A DNA stretch of 64,000 nucleotides from contig JAFUIR010000022.1 in assembly GCA_017468395.1 (NCBI GenBank), forward strand, positions 1 through 64,000, in the 5' to 3' direction. Position 1 is the first letter of the stretch, and each line of letters starts with the position of its first letter. A program made the translations under genes and the position numbers. The notes beneath the pieces were generated by a model that had not been told where the DNA came from, ran no database searches, and saw nothing but the letters and a program-made list of their open reading frames with translations. Below are positions 34,471 through 42,440 of the stretch, piece after piece. Origin of the DNA: Lachnospiraceae bacterium. Lineage in GTDB: Bacteria > Bacillota > Clostridia > Lachnospirales > Lachnospiraceae.

Positions 34471-34522
34471 ATTGAGGGAATAGTGGAACTTAATATACTT
34501 TGAGATAAAAGGGGAATATCAA

Positions 34523-35218
34523 ATGATAGGAGCGTTTACTTGTTTAGAACTGTTGGCACTGGTATGCACGGGAATGTTCGCAAAAAAAATTTGTGAATGT
34601 AGGGGATGGAGAAAAATTAGATGTATCCCGTGGTTAATCTTGACGGAATGTCTGGTTATTTTGATACAAAATATATGTTATGAAAAAGAACTTACAAATT
34701 TTGATGCAATATGTTTGATGATTGGACTAGTTATTGTTGCGATAATATCCATAAGATATGTGGTTAATAGTACCGATGTAGGAATGAAAATCCCGATTAT
34801 GTTAGGATGGTTTTCTATTCTGACCTTATTTACATTAGCTGCCGCAATGGTTGATGAAAAAATTATGTATTTTTTCAAATTGTTGCTTATGGTTCTATTA
34901 ATTATGGGGCTGATGATTGTAAAAGATTGTGTTCCGATTGTAAGAATATTCTGGTCAATTTTGGTTTATGTTGTAATGCTATTTGTGAATGTTTCTTTTA
35001 CGAAAAACTTTCTGTTTTCAGATGTGGAGTTAGTAGTTAGTACTATATATGAGATATTTCAAAGAATATATTCTCTAAATCCTTTATCGGAGAATATGGG
35101 AGATTGGGGAATGATTACATATATGTTAGATTTTTTAATATGCAGAATTATGGATGTTATTCTGCTGGGTTTCCTATCAAGCAATTTTATGGAATTGTGT
35201 AATAATAAGAAGAGTTAG
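34523..35218 (+). CDS. Uncharacterised polytopic membrane protein
   Basis: This 231-residue protein has about six to seven hydrophobic segments (for example 5-20, 37-52, 62-80, 90-107, 117-133 and 140-160) separated by short loops, with a Cys-rich first loop (KKICECRGWRKIRC). No family is recognised. Its base composition is clearly AT-richer than the genes before it, marking the left edge of the accessory island. AAGGGG lies upstream of the ATG. It is followed after 34 bases by a flavodoxin-like gene, so the two probably form one operon. Confidence 0.65.
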   Translation: MIGAFTCLELLALVCTGMFAKKICECRGWRKIRCIPWLILTECLVILIQNICYEKELTNFDAICLMIGLVIVAIISIRYVVNSTDVGMKIPIMLGWFSILTLFTLAAAMVDEKIMYFFKLLLMVLLIMGLMIVKDCVPIVRIFWSILVYVVMLFVNVSFTKNFLFSDVELVVSTIYEIFQRIYSLNPLSENMGDWGMITYMLDFLICRIMDVILLGFLSSNFMELCNNKKS

Positions 35219-35252
35219 AAAAACTATTGTTCAGGGAAAGTGAAAAAACAAC

Positions 35253-35798
35253 ATGAAAACTTTGATTTTTAATGGTTCACCCAGAGTAAATGGCGATACG
35301 GAAAGTCTAATTAAGATAATAACAGAAAATATAAATGGTGACTATAAGATTGTAAATTCCTATAGATGTAATATTTTACCTTGCATCGATTGTAGATTTT
35401 GCTGGAAAAATACGGGGTGTTCAATATCTGATGAGATGCAGGAAGTATATGATTATATTCAAGAGTGTGATAATATACTAATTGCATCGCCAATCTATTT
35501 TTCAGAGTTGACAGGAAAGTTGCTTGATGTAGGAAGTCGCTTGCAAACATATTTTTGTGCTAAATTTTTTAGAAAAGAAGTACCGATTAAAAAAGGTGCA
35601 GTTATTTTGGTTGGCGGCGGAGACGGTTGTATGGATAAAGCATATGAAACAGCATGTACATTATTACATCATATGAATTGTTATAATATTCATGAAGTGG
35701 TATCTTGTCATAATACAAACAATAAACCTGCAGTTGAAGAACCGAAGACTCTTTCGGGAGTCAATAGCATTATTCGATTCTTTAATGGTTTATACTAG
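35253..35798 (+). CDS. NAD(P)H-dependent flavin reductase / iron-sulfur flavoprotein
   Basis: This 181-residue protein has a flavodoxin-like fold. The FMN phosphate loop is FNGSPRVNGDTESL and the second loop is ASPIYFSELTGKLLDVGSR. The Cys cluster CNILPCIDCRFCWKNTGCSI (residues 40-59) is typical of iron-sulfur flavoproteins. It probably transfers electrons from NAD(P)H or ferredoxin to a small substrate. The ribosome site AGGGAAAG is weak. It is AT-rich like its membrane-protein neighbour. Confidence 0.85.
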   Translation: MKTLIFNGSPRVNGDTESLIKIITENINGDYKIVNSYRCNILPCIDCRFCWKNTGCSISDEMQEVYDYIQECDNILIASPIYFSELTGKLLDVGSRLQTYFCAKFFRKEVPIKKGAVILVGGGDGCMDKAYETACTLLHHMNCYNIHEVVSCHNTNNKPAVEEPKTLSGVNSIIRFFNGLY

Positions 35799-35856
35799 TG
35801 ATTCTGTAGAAACGTTTTTCTCAAAAGTGAACGCTCTATTCTAATTAAAAACGATA

Positions 35857-35884
35857 TTGACAGACCCCACAGACATGATATAAT
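35857..35884 (+). promoter_or_regulatory. Promoter of HTH gene leader
   Basis: TTGACA (35857-35862), 16 bases, then TATAAT (35879-35884). Both hexamers are perfect consensus. The first codon is about 113 bases downstream of the expected start point. Confidence 0.88.
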
Positions 35885-35890
35885 TAGTCT

Positions 35891-36003
35891 CACAACAAAA
35901 TAACGCCCGATGTTCTTTCGATTGGCAGAGGTGCCGAGAATGGCTCAGACCAGAGAACATAGTAACTGTTAACCACGTTAGCTCTTACCAAGGAGGCATA
36001 CAT
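35891..36003 (+). promoter_or_regulatory. Structured 5' leader of HTH gene
   Basis: This leader of about 113 bases contains ATGTTCT (35910-35916) pairing with AGAACAT (35954-35960), which encloses an inner GGCA/TGCC hairpin (35924-35934) and a GGT-GCC/GGC-ACC alternative pairing. It is followed by a loosely paired TAAC/GTTA element and a strong AAGGAGG at the 3' end. It matches no riboswitch class I know. Its length and compact pairing suggest cis-regulation of the HTH gene, perhaps by the HTH protein itself. Confidence 0.5.
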
Positions 36004-36255
36004 ATGGATCAATATCCTGTTATCAATTTAAAGGAAACCGGCTTGCGAATCAAAACGCTCCGTCAGGAGAGAGGCATTACGGTTCTGGAATTGAGTCAGT
36101 ACATGGGTTTTACCGAGCCACAAGCGGTATATAAGTGGCAGAGAGGGGAAAGTCTTCCCACGGTAGATAACCTGTACGCATTGAGTAAAATATTGAGAAC
36201 TTCCATGGAGGACATCTTAGTCGGCAACGACGAGATGTCCTCTCGTTTTTTGTGA
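36004..36255 (+). CDS. Small helix-turn-helix protein
   Basis: This 83-residue protein has one XRE-type HTH (TGLRIKTLRQERGITVLELSQYMGFTEPQAVYKWQRGESLPTVDNLYALSKIL). It begins MDQYPVINLKE and ends NDEMSSRFL. As I recall the family, short proteins of this type occur in many copies in Lachnospiraceae genomes. AAGGAGG lies before ATG 36004. The last 16 codons double as an intrinsic terminator (36208-36252), so the C-terminal residues are dictated by the RNA hairpin. It may regulate the TIR gene downstream. Confidence 0.85.
   Translation: MDQYPVINLKETGLRIKTLRQERGITVLELSQYMGFTEPQAVYKWQRGESLPTVDNLYALSKILRTSMEDILVGNDEMSSRFL
36208..36252 (+). terminator. Terminator embedded in HTH coding sequence
   Basis: GAGGACATCT (36208-36217) and AGATGTCCTC (36233-36242) form a perfect 10-bp stem followed by TCGTTTTTTG. 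The T tract encodes Arg-Phe-Leu just before the TGA at 36253. The hairpin lies entirely inside the gene. Confidence 0.9.
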
Positions 36256-36358
36256 AGAAACATATGATTGCAAATAAACTTTTGCTTTGTTATCATAAAC
36301 TATAGGATAAGGTGCGGTAAGAGAGGATTTGGAGCAGATATAACCGGAGGATAAATAA

Positions 36359-37582
36359 ATGACAGAGGAACAAAAGGCAGCAAGAAAAAAATCGGCTGAA
36401 AGCGGACATATTAAATGGATAAAGGATCACTGCCTGCGGACAAAAGACAGTGGGGAAGATTATGTTTTTATAAGTTATAAATCAGACAATTTTGAGAAAG
36501 TATTGGATGATATTGTATATAAAGTATGTAAAAAATACGGGCTGCGCGTATATTTTGATACGGCATTTGATGATAATTCGTTATCATGGATACAGCAATT
36601 TAGTGCAAATATGGAAAGTATTCATTGCAAGGCGTTCATCGCATTTTTAGATGATGAATATTATTCAAGTTATGCAACATTATTGGAAATGATGACGCGT
36701 AAAACGGCTGCGGCAGGTGGTGACTACAGGGAGGATACTTTATTTTTTCTGCCAATAAATTTGGAACCTATTTCGGATAAATGCAGTGATAAAAATACCG
36801 GTTTGGGAACTAAGCGGTACAGCAACGGAAAATTGAATCAACATGCCGAATTGGAATTGAAAAAATTTAATGAGGTTTTTAATGAAATTGCGGATTCCAG
36901 AATGAAAAAAATATACAAGCGGAAAGATGAAAAAGAATTGTATTATGAAGAGACAAAGGATAGTCCGCAGGTTGGAAGTATATATCTTAATGTGACCCAG
37001 TGTCGCAGATTGATGGAAATGGTTATTCCTCCATGCAATGAAAATGATGGGACTAATAAGGATTTTGTTGAGGCTATTCATGATAAATTAATGAATAAGG
37101 GATTACTTTCTGTATTTGGACAAGTAGAAGAGGCAGCCGGTCGGGAGCCCAAATCCTGTGAAATATTAGCATCTCATGTCAGGGCGGATAAAAGGTGTGT
37201 AAGTTCCTCTGCAATGTTAAGACAAATATTGGAAAGTGATGAGTGTAAAGATTCCAATTTAAAGAGAATCTTAAAGGAAAATAAGATATTGTTGAGAATA
37301 AGCAGCAGTGATATTTCTTATAGGGAAGAATACGCAAAATACGACATATGGCTGTTTTCGTTTGATAAATCAGAGCCGGATGTTGACGACTGGGATTTTT
37401 ATATTCTGAAAAAAGGTGATATGAGTATAGCTTCCTCGCGGACATGCTTTGATGCTACTAATTTAAATGCATCAGTATTAATAAAAAATAGTATTAGAAA
37501 GTCACACTTAGAAGGTATCAAAAAGATTACCTTGGAGGAACTTTTAAGTGGAAAATGGACTTGTTGTTTTGAGGAAAAGTAG
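36359..37582 (+). CDS. TIR-domain protein with unknown C-terminal domain
   Basis: This 407-residue protein has an N-terminal TIR domain at residues about 33-150: EDYVFISYKSDNFEKV (strand A), GLRVYFDTAFDDNSLSWIQQF (BB-loop region), IHCKAFIAFLDDEYY, and the candidate NADase glutamate Glu110 in SSYATLLEMM. Residues 150-407 match nothing I know and have no membrane segment. Bacterial TIR proteins of this layout cleave NAD+ or make cyclic-ADP-ribose signals in anti-phage defence. GGAGG lies nine bases before the ATG. It has its own terminator at 37594 and sits between an HTH gene and the ClpP/VirD4-like pair. The defence role is inferred, not shown. Confidence 0.82.
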   Translation: MTEEQKAARKKSAESGHIKWIKDHCLRTKDSGEDYVFISYKSDNFEKVLDDIVYKVCKKYGLRVYFDTAFDDNSLSWIQQFSANMESIHCKAFIAFLDDEYYSSYATLLEMMTRKTAAAGGDYREDTLFFLPINLEPISDKCSDKNTGLGTKRYSNGKLNQHAELELKKFNEVFNEIADSRMKKIYKRKDEKELYYEETKDSPQVGSIYLNVTQCRRLMEMVIPPCNENDGTNKDFVEAIHDKLMNKGLLSVFGQVEEAAGREPKSCEILASHVRADKRCVSSSAMLRQILESDECKDSNLKRILKENKILLRISSSDISYREEYAKYDIWLFSFDKSEPDVDDWDFYILKKGDMSIASSRTCFDATNLNASVLIKNSIRKSHLEGIKKITLEELLSGKWTCCFEEK

Positions 37583-37593
37583 AGTAAATAGTT

Positions 37594-37630
37594 GGGGTGG
37601 CATTCAAAAGGGTGCCACCCCATTACTTTG
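37594..37630 (+). terminator. Terminator of TIR gene
   Basis: GGGGTGGCA (37594-37602) and TGCCACCCC (37613-37621) form a perfect 9-bp stem; the following tail is only moderately T-rich. Confidence 0.7.
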
Positions 37631-37715
37631 TTTATGAAAAGCGGGGCTAAACTACCGGTTTAATGACGGTGGCGGAAAAATATTGTAAGATTAAGAACGA
37701 AAAGGAGGGATTGCG

Positions 37716-38309
37716 ATGAACAACATATGGATTCCCGCCGTTGAAGTGGAAACCAACGCAGGGGTCAGGGAGGTTGCCCTGACAACCAAGCACCTGATGG
37801 AGCGGAGGATTTTCCTAAACGGCGCAATAGACACGGAATCAGTAAATGCACTGATTTCACAACTACTTTACCTTGACGGCTGTGGTGAAGGGGAAATAAA
37901 CCTTTACATAAACAGCGGAGGGGGACAGGTAAATGCAGGTCTTTTGCTCTACGATGTTCTACAAGGGATGAAATGCCCGGTCAACATGTACTGCCTGGGG
38001 ATGGCCGCCAGTATGGCAGCAGTAATCCTTGCAAGCGGAGAAAAGGGAAGAAGGTTCATACTTCCCCACTCCAAAACCATGATTCACGAGCCCCTTATCA
38101 GTGAGGGAGTGGGAGGCTCGGCAACTTCCATCAAAAACATATCGGACAACATATTGGAAACCAAGAAACTGGTAAACGGAATCTTGGCGAAACATACGGG
38201 AAAGCCGTCCAAAGAAATTGATAAGTCGACAGCTTACGACCACTATATGAATGCCGAAGAAAGTGTGGCATTCGGTATCTGTGACAAGATTGTTTACTCT
38301 ATCAACTAA
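37716..38309 (+). CDS. ClpP-like serine protease (accessory paralogue)
   Basis: This 197-residue ClpP-fold protein has a complete Ser-His-Asp triad when aligned to E. coli ClpP: Ser99 in GMAASMA, His124 in TMIHEP and Asp175 in TAYDHYMNAEE. The oxyanion-hole and handle regions (NSGGGQVNAGLLLYDVLQ, LAKHTGK) are present. The N-terminus (MNNIWIPAVEVETNAGVREV) differs from the axial-loop sequence of housekeeping ClpP, so it may not dock with ClpX or ClpC. AAGGAGG precedes the ATG, and 18 bases separate it from the VirD4-like gene. It is distinct from the housekeeping clpP that begins at 63833. Confidence 0.9.
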   Translation: MNNIWIPAVEVETNAGVREVALTTKHLMERRIFLNGAIDTESVNALISQLLYLDGCGEGEINLYINSGGGQVNAGLLLYDVLQGMKCPVNMYCLGMAASMAAVILASGEKGRRFILPHSKTMIHEPLISEGVGGSATSIKNISDNILETKKLVNGILAKHTGKPSKEIDKSTAYDHYMNAEESVAFGICDKIVYSIN

Positions 38310-38327
38310 GCAAAGGAGGCGGAACCT

Positions 38328-39584
38328 ATGATTCGGGAAAATGACTTGATTTTGGCACAGGGGCAGTATTACAGCACCGACTGCTACGAAACGCAACTGA
38401 ATAACAATGTTTTGGTGGTGGGAAGTTCCGGAAGCGGAAAAACCCGAAGTATCGTATCACCCAACATTTTACAGGCCAGTGGCAGTTATATTATCTCGGA
38501 CCCCAAAGGAGGGCTGTATCCCAAATACGGTAAGTATTTGGAAAGTAAAGGTTACGAGGTGCAAATTTTGGATTTCACAAGGCCGGAGCGGTCGACAAAT
38601 TACAACTGCTTTAAGTATGTGCACGGTGAAAAGGACATTCTGAAAATGGCTCATATCCTGACCTACAGCATGGGCGCTTCCATGATCAACGACCCTTTCT
38701 GGGATGAAGCGGTGGAACTGCTTCTGACCTCCCTGATTGCATACATGAAAGACAGGCACACAACCGTAGTACGGCCTACCATGTCGGGGCTTCTGCATCT
38801 GGTTTCCCTGTGCCAGATAAATGAGGATTACTCAAGTAATCAAACGGCTTTAGACGAACTGATGCTTGCGGAAGAGAAAAGGGACCCCAATAGTTTTGCA
38901 GTAAAGCAATACAAGAAATTTAGGATTGCAGCCGGTAAAACTCTCAAGTCCATACTGATTAGCCTTAACTCCAAATTGGGCAAGTTCGATTACAAAGAAC
39001 TGAACAAAATGATGGCCTGTGACCAAGTAGACCTGACGTCCTTCGGAAGGAGGAAAAAGGCACTGTTTGTAGTAACCAGTGATACGGACCGCTCGCTGGA
39101 CGGGCTGGTGAACATCTTCTTTTCGCAGGCCATGAACGAACTGTGTCACTTCGCAGACGAAAAATGTAAAGACAGGAGACTACCGGTAGACGTAAGGTTT
39201 ATCTTGGACGACTTTGCAACGAACTGCCGCATAGAAGGTTTTCCCCAGATGATTTCCAACATCAGGGCAAGGGGCATCTCAGCCATGATAATGATTCAGG
39301 CAGAAGCCCAACTGGAAGCCGGGTATAAAGCCGATGCCCGGACCATCATATCCAACTGTGACACTTATGTATATCTTGGTGGCAATGATGTGGATACCGC
39401 AAAGTCGGTTGCCATGAGGTGCAACCTGCCATATTATAAAATATTGAATATGCCGGTGGGAACAAACTGGATTTTCAGAAGAGGGCAAACGCCCATCAAC
39501 GGTAAGAATTTCATACTGGAAGACTATAAAAAAGAAAGAGGGATGGCAGAGGATGCCATCCTTCTTTGCGATGTGCACCTGTAG
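38328..39584 (+). CDS. VirD4/TraG-like ATPase without membrane anchor
   Basis: This 418-residue P-loop ATPase of the type IV coupling-protein family has Walker A GSSGSGKT (residues 32-39), the SDPKGGLYP motif (57-65), Walker B FILDDFA (291-297) and a C-terminal ISNCDTYVYLGGNDVDTAKS motif. Relatives in conjugative elements carry about 100 extra N-terminal residues with membrane helices; here the AGGAGG-preceded ATG starts just before the P-loop, giving a soluble protein. No relaxase, VirB4, VirB6 or oriT-like sequence is nearby. It is the second gene of an operon with the ClpP-like protease. A hairpin lies in its last codons. Confidence 0.88.
   Translation: MIRENDLILAQGQYYSTDCYETQLNNNVLVVGSSGSGKTRSIVSPNILQASGSYIISDPKGGLYPKYGKYLESKGYEVQILDFTRPERSTNYNCFKYVHGEKDILKMAHILTYSMGASMINDPFWDEAVELLLTSLIAYMKDRHTTVVRPTMSGLLHLVSLCQINEDYSSNQTALDELMLAEEKRDPNSFAVKQYKKFRIAAGKTLKSILISLNSKLGKFDYKELNKMMACDQVDLTSFGRRKKALFVVTSDTDRSLDGLVNIFFSQAMNELCHFADEKCKDRRLPVDVRFILDDFATNCRIEGFPQMISNIRARGISAMIMIQAEAQLEAGYKADARTIISNCDTYVYLGGNDVDTAKSVAMRCNLPYYKILNMPVGTNWIFRRGQTPINGKNFILEDYKKERGMAEDAILLCDVHL
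39536..39567 (+). terminator. Hairpin inside the 3' end of VirD4-like gene
   Basis: GGATGGCA (39541-39548) and TGCCATCC (39554-39561), extended by AAAGA/TCTTT, followed by TTCTTT. It lies within the coding sequence, 18 bases before the stop, as in the HTH gene. Confidence 0.6.
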
Positions 39585-39596
39585 GTACACGATTCT

Positions 39597-40823
39597 TTAT
39601 AAAATACTGTCCCGGTATTCCTTTGGGGTTTTCCGGATATACTTTTTAAATATTTTTGTAAAATAGTTCACATCGGGTATGCCGCAGTGCTGGGCAATGG
39701 TTTGGATTTGCAGGGGAGTGGAGTTTAGAAGCAGTATTGCATGCTCCACTTTCTTGCGGTTTACATAGTCCGTGAGGGTGCTTCCCGTTTCTTTTTTAAA
39801 CTGGCTGGAAAGGTAGCTGGGATTGACACTTAGCATGTTTGCCATGGCATTCAGGCTCAAATCTGCGGTTAAATCACTGTCGATGCGGGTAATAACCTTC
39901 TGGATTAAAAGGGAATAACCTTTCATGGAATGGTTTTTTACAAGCAGACAATATTTCCGGAGCATTTCTTTTTGCAATTTGCCGCAGGCATCTACAGATG
40001 TTGTAAATTCAATTTTGCGGGCAAAATCGGAAGAAAGCCGGTCTATATGGTAAGGGTGCACAGAGCCGTTTTCTGCGGCTTTGCGCAGCAGCGTATTCAT
40101 AATGATGGAATAATTTTTATAATTCCGCAGGGAATCGGGAGTACGCTGTTCCATGGTTGCGAAGTTCATACCGCTTAAGATAACCTCGGCCTTGTGGGTT
40201 TTTCCTTGGGAAACAGCCAAAAGCAGTTCGCTTTCTATGGCATAACGGGCTTCCAAAGCCTGCATATTAAAGGTAGCGTCCTCCAACTCGGAAAAATGGG
40301 GAGTGAAAGTGGCAGGCGTGTAGTGTTCGGTAAGCCCCCGCTCAAATGTTTCCGACGAAAAGTGATTGGCATCGCCCCATATTTTTTCCCCGAAAGTGTG
40401 AATCAGTGTGAGCAGTGGTCCATCATCGGTCAGCGTGGGGATGGAAGAGAAGTATTTTTCGAACGCCGGAAAATTTTGTGGCGGAATCGCATATTTTTCC
40501 CCAAGTTCCAGAAGGATAGCCTTTGAAGGAGTCTGCATTAAAAAAGGTCCGATAACCATGGCGACAGGCTCCGGCGTATCCGGCAGGGAAAGGAAGAAAT
40601 AATTGCAAAAGAAACTGTCCACTATCCGGTAAATGCGGTTAGGCTGTAATTGCTTTTTGGAAAAATTCATTAATTTTTCGTATTCTTTTTCCAGTCCCAA
40701 TATTTGGCGCAGACCATAATCTATTTTTTCGAGAGATGTATAATCCTCTGTGACCAAAATGCATTGTATATGGCAATGATCCAGATAAGACTGCACGAAA
40801 GACAATTCTGCATCGTAAAACAT
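39597..40823 (-). CDS. AraC family transcriptional regulator
   Basis: This 408-residue protein has a long N-terminal sensor region and a C-terminal double HTH (about 305-405): DLTADLSLNAMANMLSVNPSYLSSQFKKETG, TDYVNRKKVEHAILLLNSTPLQIQTIAQHCGIPDVNYFTKIFKKYIRKTPKEYR. GAGGGGGG precedes the ATG at 40823. It is transcribed away from the GPH symporter/GH2 operon at 41012, which it probably controls. No signal peptide or membrane segment. Confidence 0.92.
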   Translation of the reverse strand: MFYDAELSFVQSYLDHCHIQCILVTEDYTSLEKIDYGLRQILGLEKEYEKLMNFSKKQLQPNRIYRIVDSFFCNYFFLSLPDTPEPVAMVIGPFLMQTPSKAILLELGEKYAIPPQNFPAFEKYFSSIPTLTDDGPLLTLIHTFGEKIWGDANHFSSETFERGLTEHYTPATFTPHFSELEDATFNMQALEARYAIESELLLAVSQGKTHKAEVILSGMNFATMEQRTPDSLRNYKNYSIIMNTLLRKAAENGSVHPYHIDRLSSDFARKIEFTTSVDACGKLQKEMLRKYCLLVKNHSMKGYSLLIQKVITRIDSDLTADLSLNAMANMLSVNPSYLSSQFKKETGSTLTDYVNRKKVEHAILLLNSTPLQIQTIAQHCGIPDVNYFTKIFKKYIRKTPKEYRDSIL

Positions 40824-41011
40824 AAGAGCCCCCCTCTTTTTGAATCGTAATTTCTTTATTTATTATCGTATAATTTTTAGTAAAAATCAATGGGCAGTAA
40901 AAAAAGTACGGTTTTATCTAAAAAATTTACTCACGACCCCAAAGTATAGTTGGTAAAATAAAAGCATAAAGTAACTGTTATTAGTATTACACAAAGAAAA
41001 GAGGGTTAATT

Positions 41012-42409
41012 ATGGAAAAGAAAAAAGAATTAAGACCTTTTGGTATGCGTGACTGTCTCGCATATGCAGCCGGTGACTTCGGATGTAACATGAGTTTTGC
41101 GTTAAAAGGTACAATGATGATTTTCTGGACCCAGTTTATGGGACTGGAACTTTGGTACTCTTTGTTATTGGTAGTAGTTCAGGTTTGGGATGCTATCAAT
41201 GACCCTGTTATCGGTTCCGTAATTGATGCAGACCGTCATCAGTATAAGCGTAACAAATTTTTACAGTACATCTGGTTCGGTTCTATCGGACTTATCGTAG
41301 CAGGTGCGCTTTGTTTCCTGCCGTTCCCTAACGCTCCCCTTTGGGCGCAGATGATTATTTTCATATGCGGATATGTTATTTGGGACGCGTTCTACACAAT
41401 TGCTAACGTACCTTACGGCTCTTTGCTGTCCTTGATTTCCGGCAAACCTGCTGACCGTGCATCTCTTTCAGCATGGCGTTCCATCGGTTCTATGCTCGGT
41501 AATATGGTGCCTATGGCAATCCTTCCTATGATTATTTATGATGAAAAAGATAACCTGATTGGTGAACGCGTATTCATTGCGGCTCTTATCATGGGTGTTT
41601 TAGGATTTATCAGTTTCCAGTTTATGATTCGCAATACAGAAATCCGTGAAAATACGGATGTCCGCGTAAATGAAGACCAGCCTAAATTTAATGTATTTAA
41701 AGCAATGGCAAACTTTGCCAAAAACCGTCCCGCTGTCGGTGCTACCGTAGCAGCAGTTGGTATGTTCCTTGGTATGCAGGGTGGTGCAGCAGCCGTTACC
41801 GTTTTGTTCCAGTCTTATTTTAACAATGTACAGATTTCAGGTATTGTCCAGTTGTTTGCAATGATTCCTATCGTGGCATTCACACCTTTAGCTCGTAAGA
41901 TGGTTACTAAGTATGGTAAAAAAGAACTGGCTACAGTTGGTGCCATTGCAAGTATGATTGCTTGTCTTTTGATGCTTGTGCTTCCCATTACTCCTGACGG
42001 AACAGGTATTGTAATTTATGTGGTATGTCAGTTGATTAACAGCCTTGGTATGGGTATCTACTCTACTGTAAGCTGGGCTATGATGGGCGATGCTATTGAC
42101 TACAACGAGTGGAAAACAGGAACCCGTGAGGAAGGTACTGTATATGCGCTTCATTCCTTCTTCCGTAAGTTAGCACAGGGTCTTGGTCCCGCATTGGCAC
42201 TGGTTGTCATGGTGGCATTAGGTTATGTGGGCGAGAATAAAGGTGAGCAGACTATGGAAGTTGCTACAAGAATGCGTTACCTCGTTGCAGGTTTGTATCT
42301 GTTCAGTGCTGTTTTACAGTTTATCGGACTTAGCCTTATCTATAACCTGAACAAAAAGAATCTGGCAAAGATGAATGAAGAATTGGAAGCAAGAAGAGTT
42401 TCTGAATAA
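41012..42409 (+). CDS. GPH-family sugar:cation symporter
   Basis: This 465-residue protein has about 12 membrane segments and the GPH (glycoside-pentoside-hexuronide) marks YAAGDFGCNM, VWDAINDPVIGSVID and MGDAIDYNEWKTG. It imports glycosides with a cation. AGAGGG lies upstream. Codon use is biased to preferred codons, as in the GH2 gene, which follows after 31 bases. With UxuA/UxuB further on, glucuronides or galactosides are likely substrates. Confidence 0.94.
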   Translation: MEKKKELRPFGMRDCLAYAAGDFGCNMSFALKGTMMIFWTQFMGLELWYSLLLVVVQVWDAINDPVIGSVIDADRHQYKRNKFLQYIWFGSIGLIVAGALCFLPFPNAPLWAQMIIFICGYVIWDAFYTIANVPYGSLLSLISGKPADRASLSAWRSIGSMLGNMVPMAILPMIIYDEKDNLIGERVFIAALIMGVLGFISFQFMIRNTEIRENTDVRVNEDQPKFNVFKAMANFAKNRPAVGATVAAVGMFLGMQGGAAAVTVLFQSYFNNVQISGIVQLFAMIPIVAFTPLARKMVTKYGKKELATVGAIASMIACLLMLVLPITPDGTGIVIYVVCQLINSLGMGIYSTVSWAMMGDAIDYNEWKTGTREEGTVYALHSFFRKLAQGLGPALALVVMVALGYVGENKGEQTMEVATRMRYLVAGLYLFSAVLQFIGLSLIYNLNKKNLAKMNEELEARRVSE

Positions 42410-42440
42410 TCCGTGATTAAATTTTGAGGTGAATAAGAGT

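Noticed and set aside
35891..36003. Leader taken as a T-box, SAM or other known riboswitch
   Set aside because: No conserved core motif of any class I know is present; it is kept only as an unclassified structured leader.
34523..39584. Intact conjugative element or prophage
   Set aside because: Only one VirD4-like gene is present; there is no integrase, relaxase, VirB4, capsid or terminase gene.
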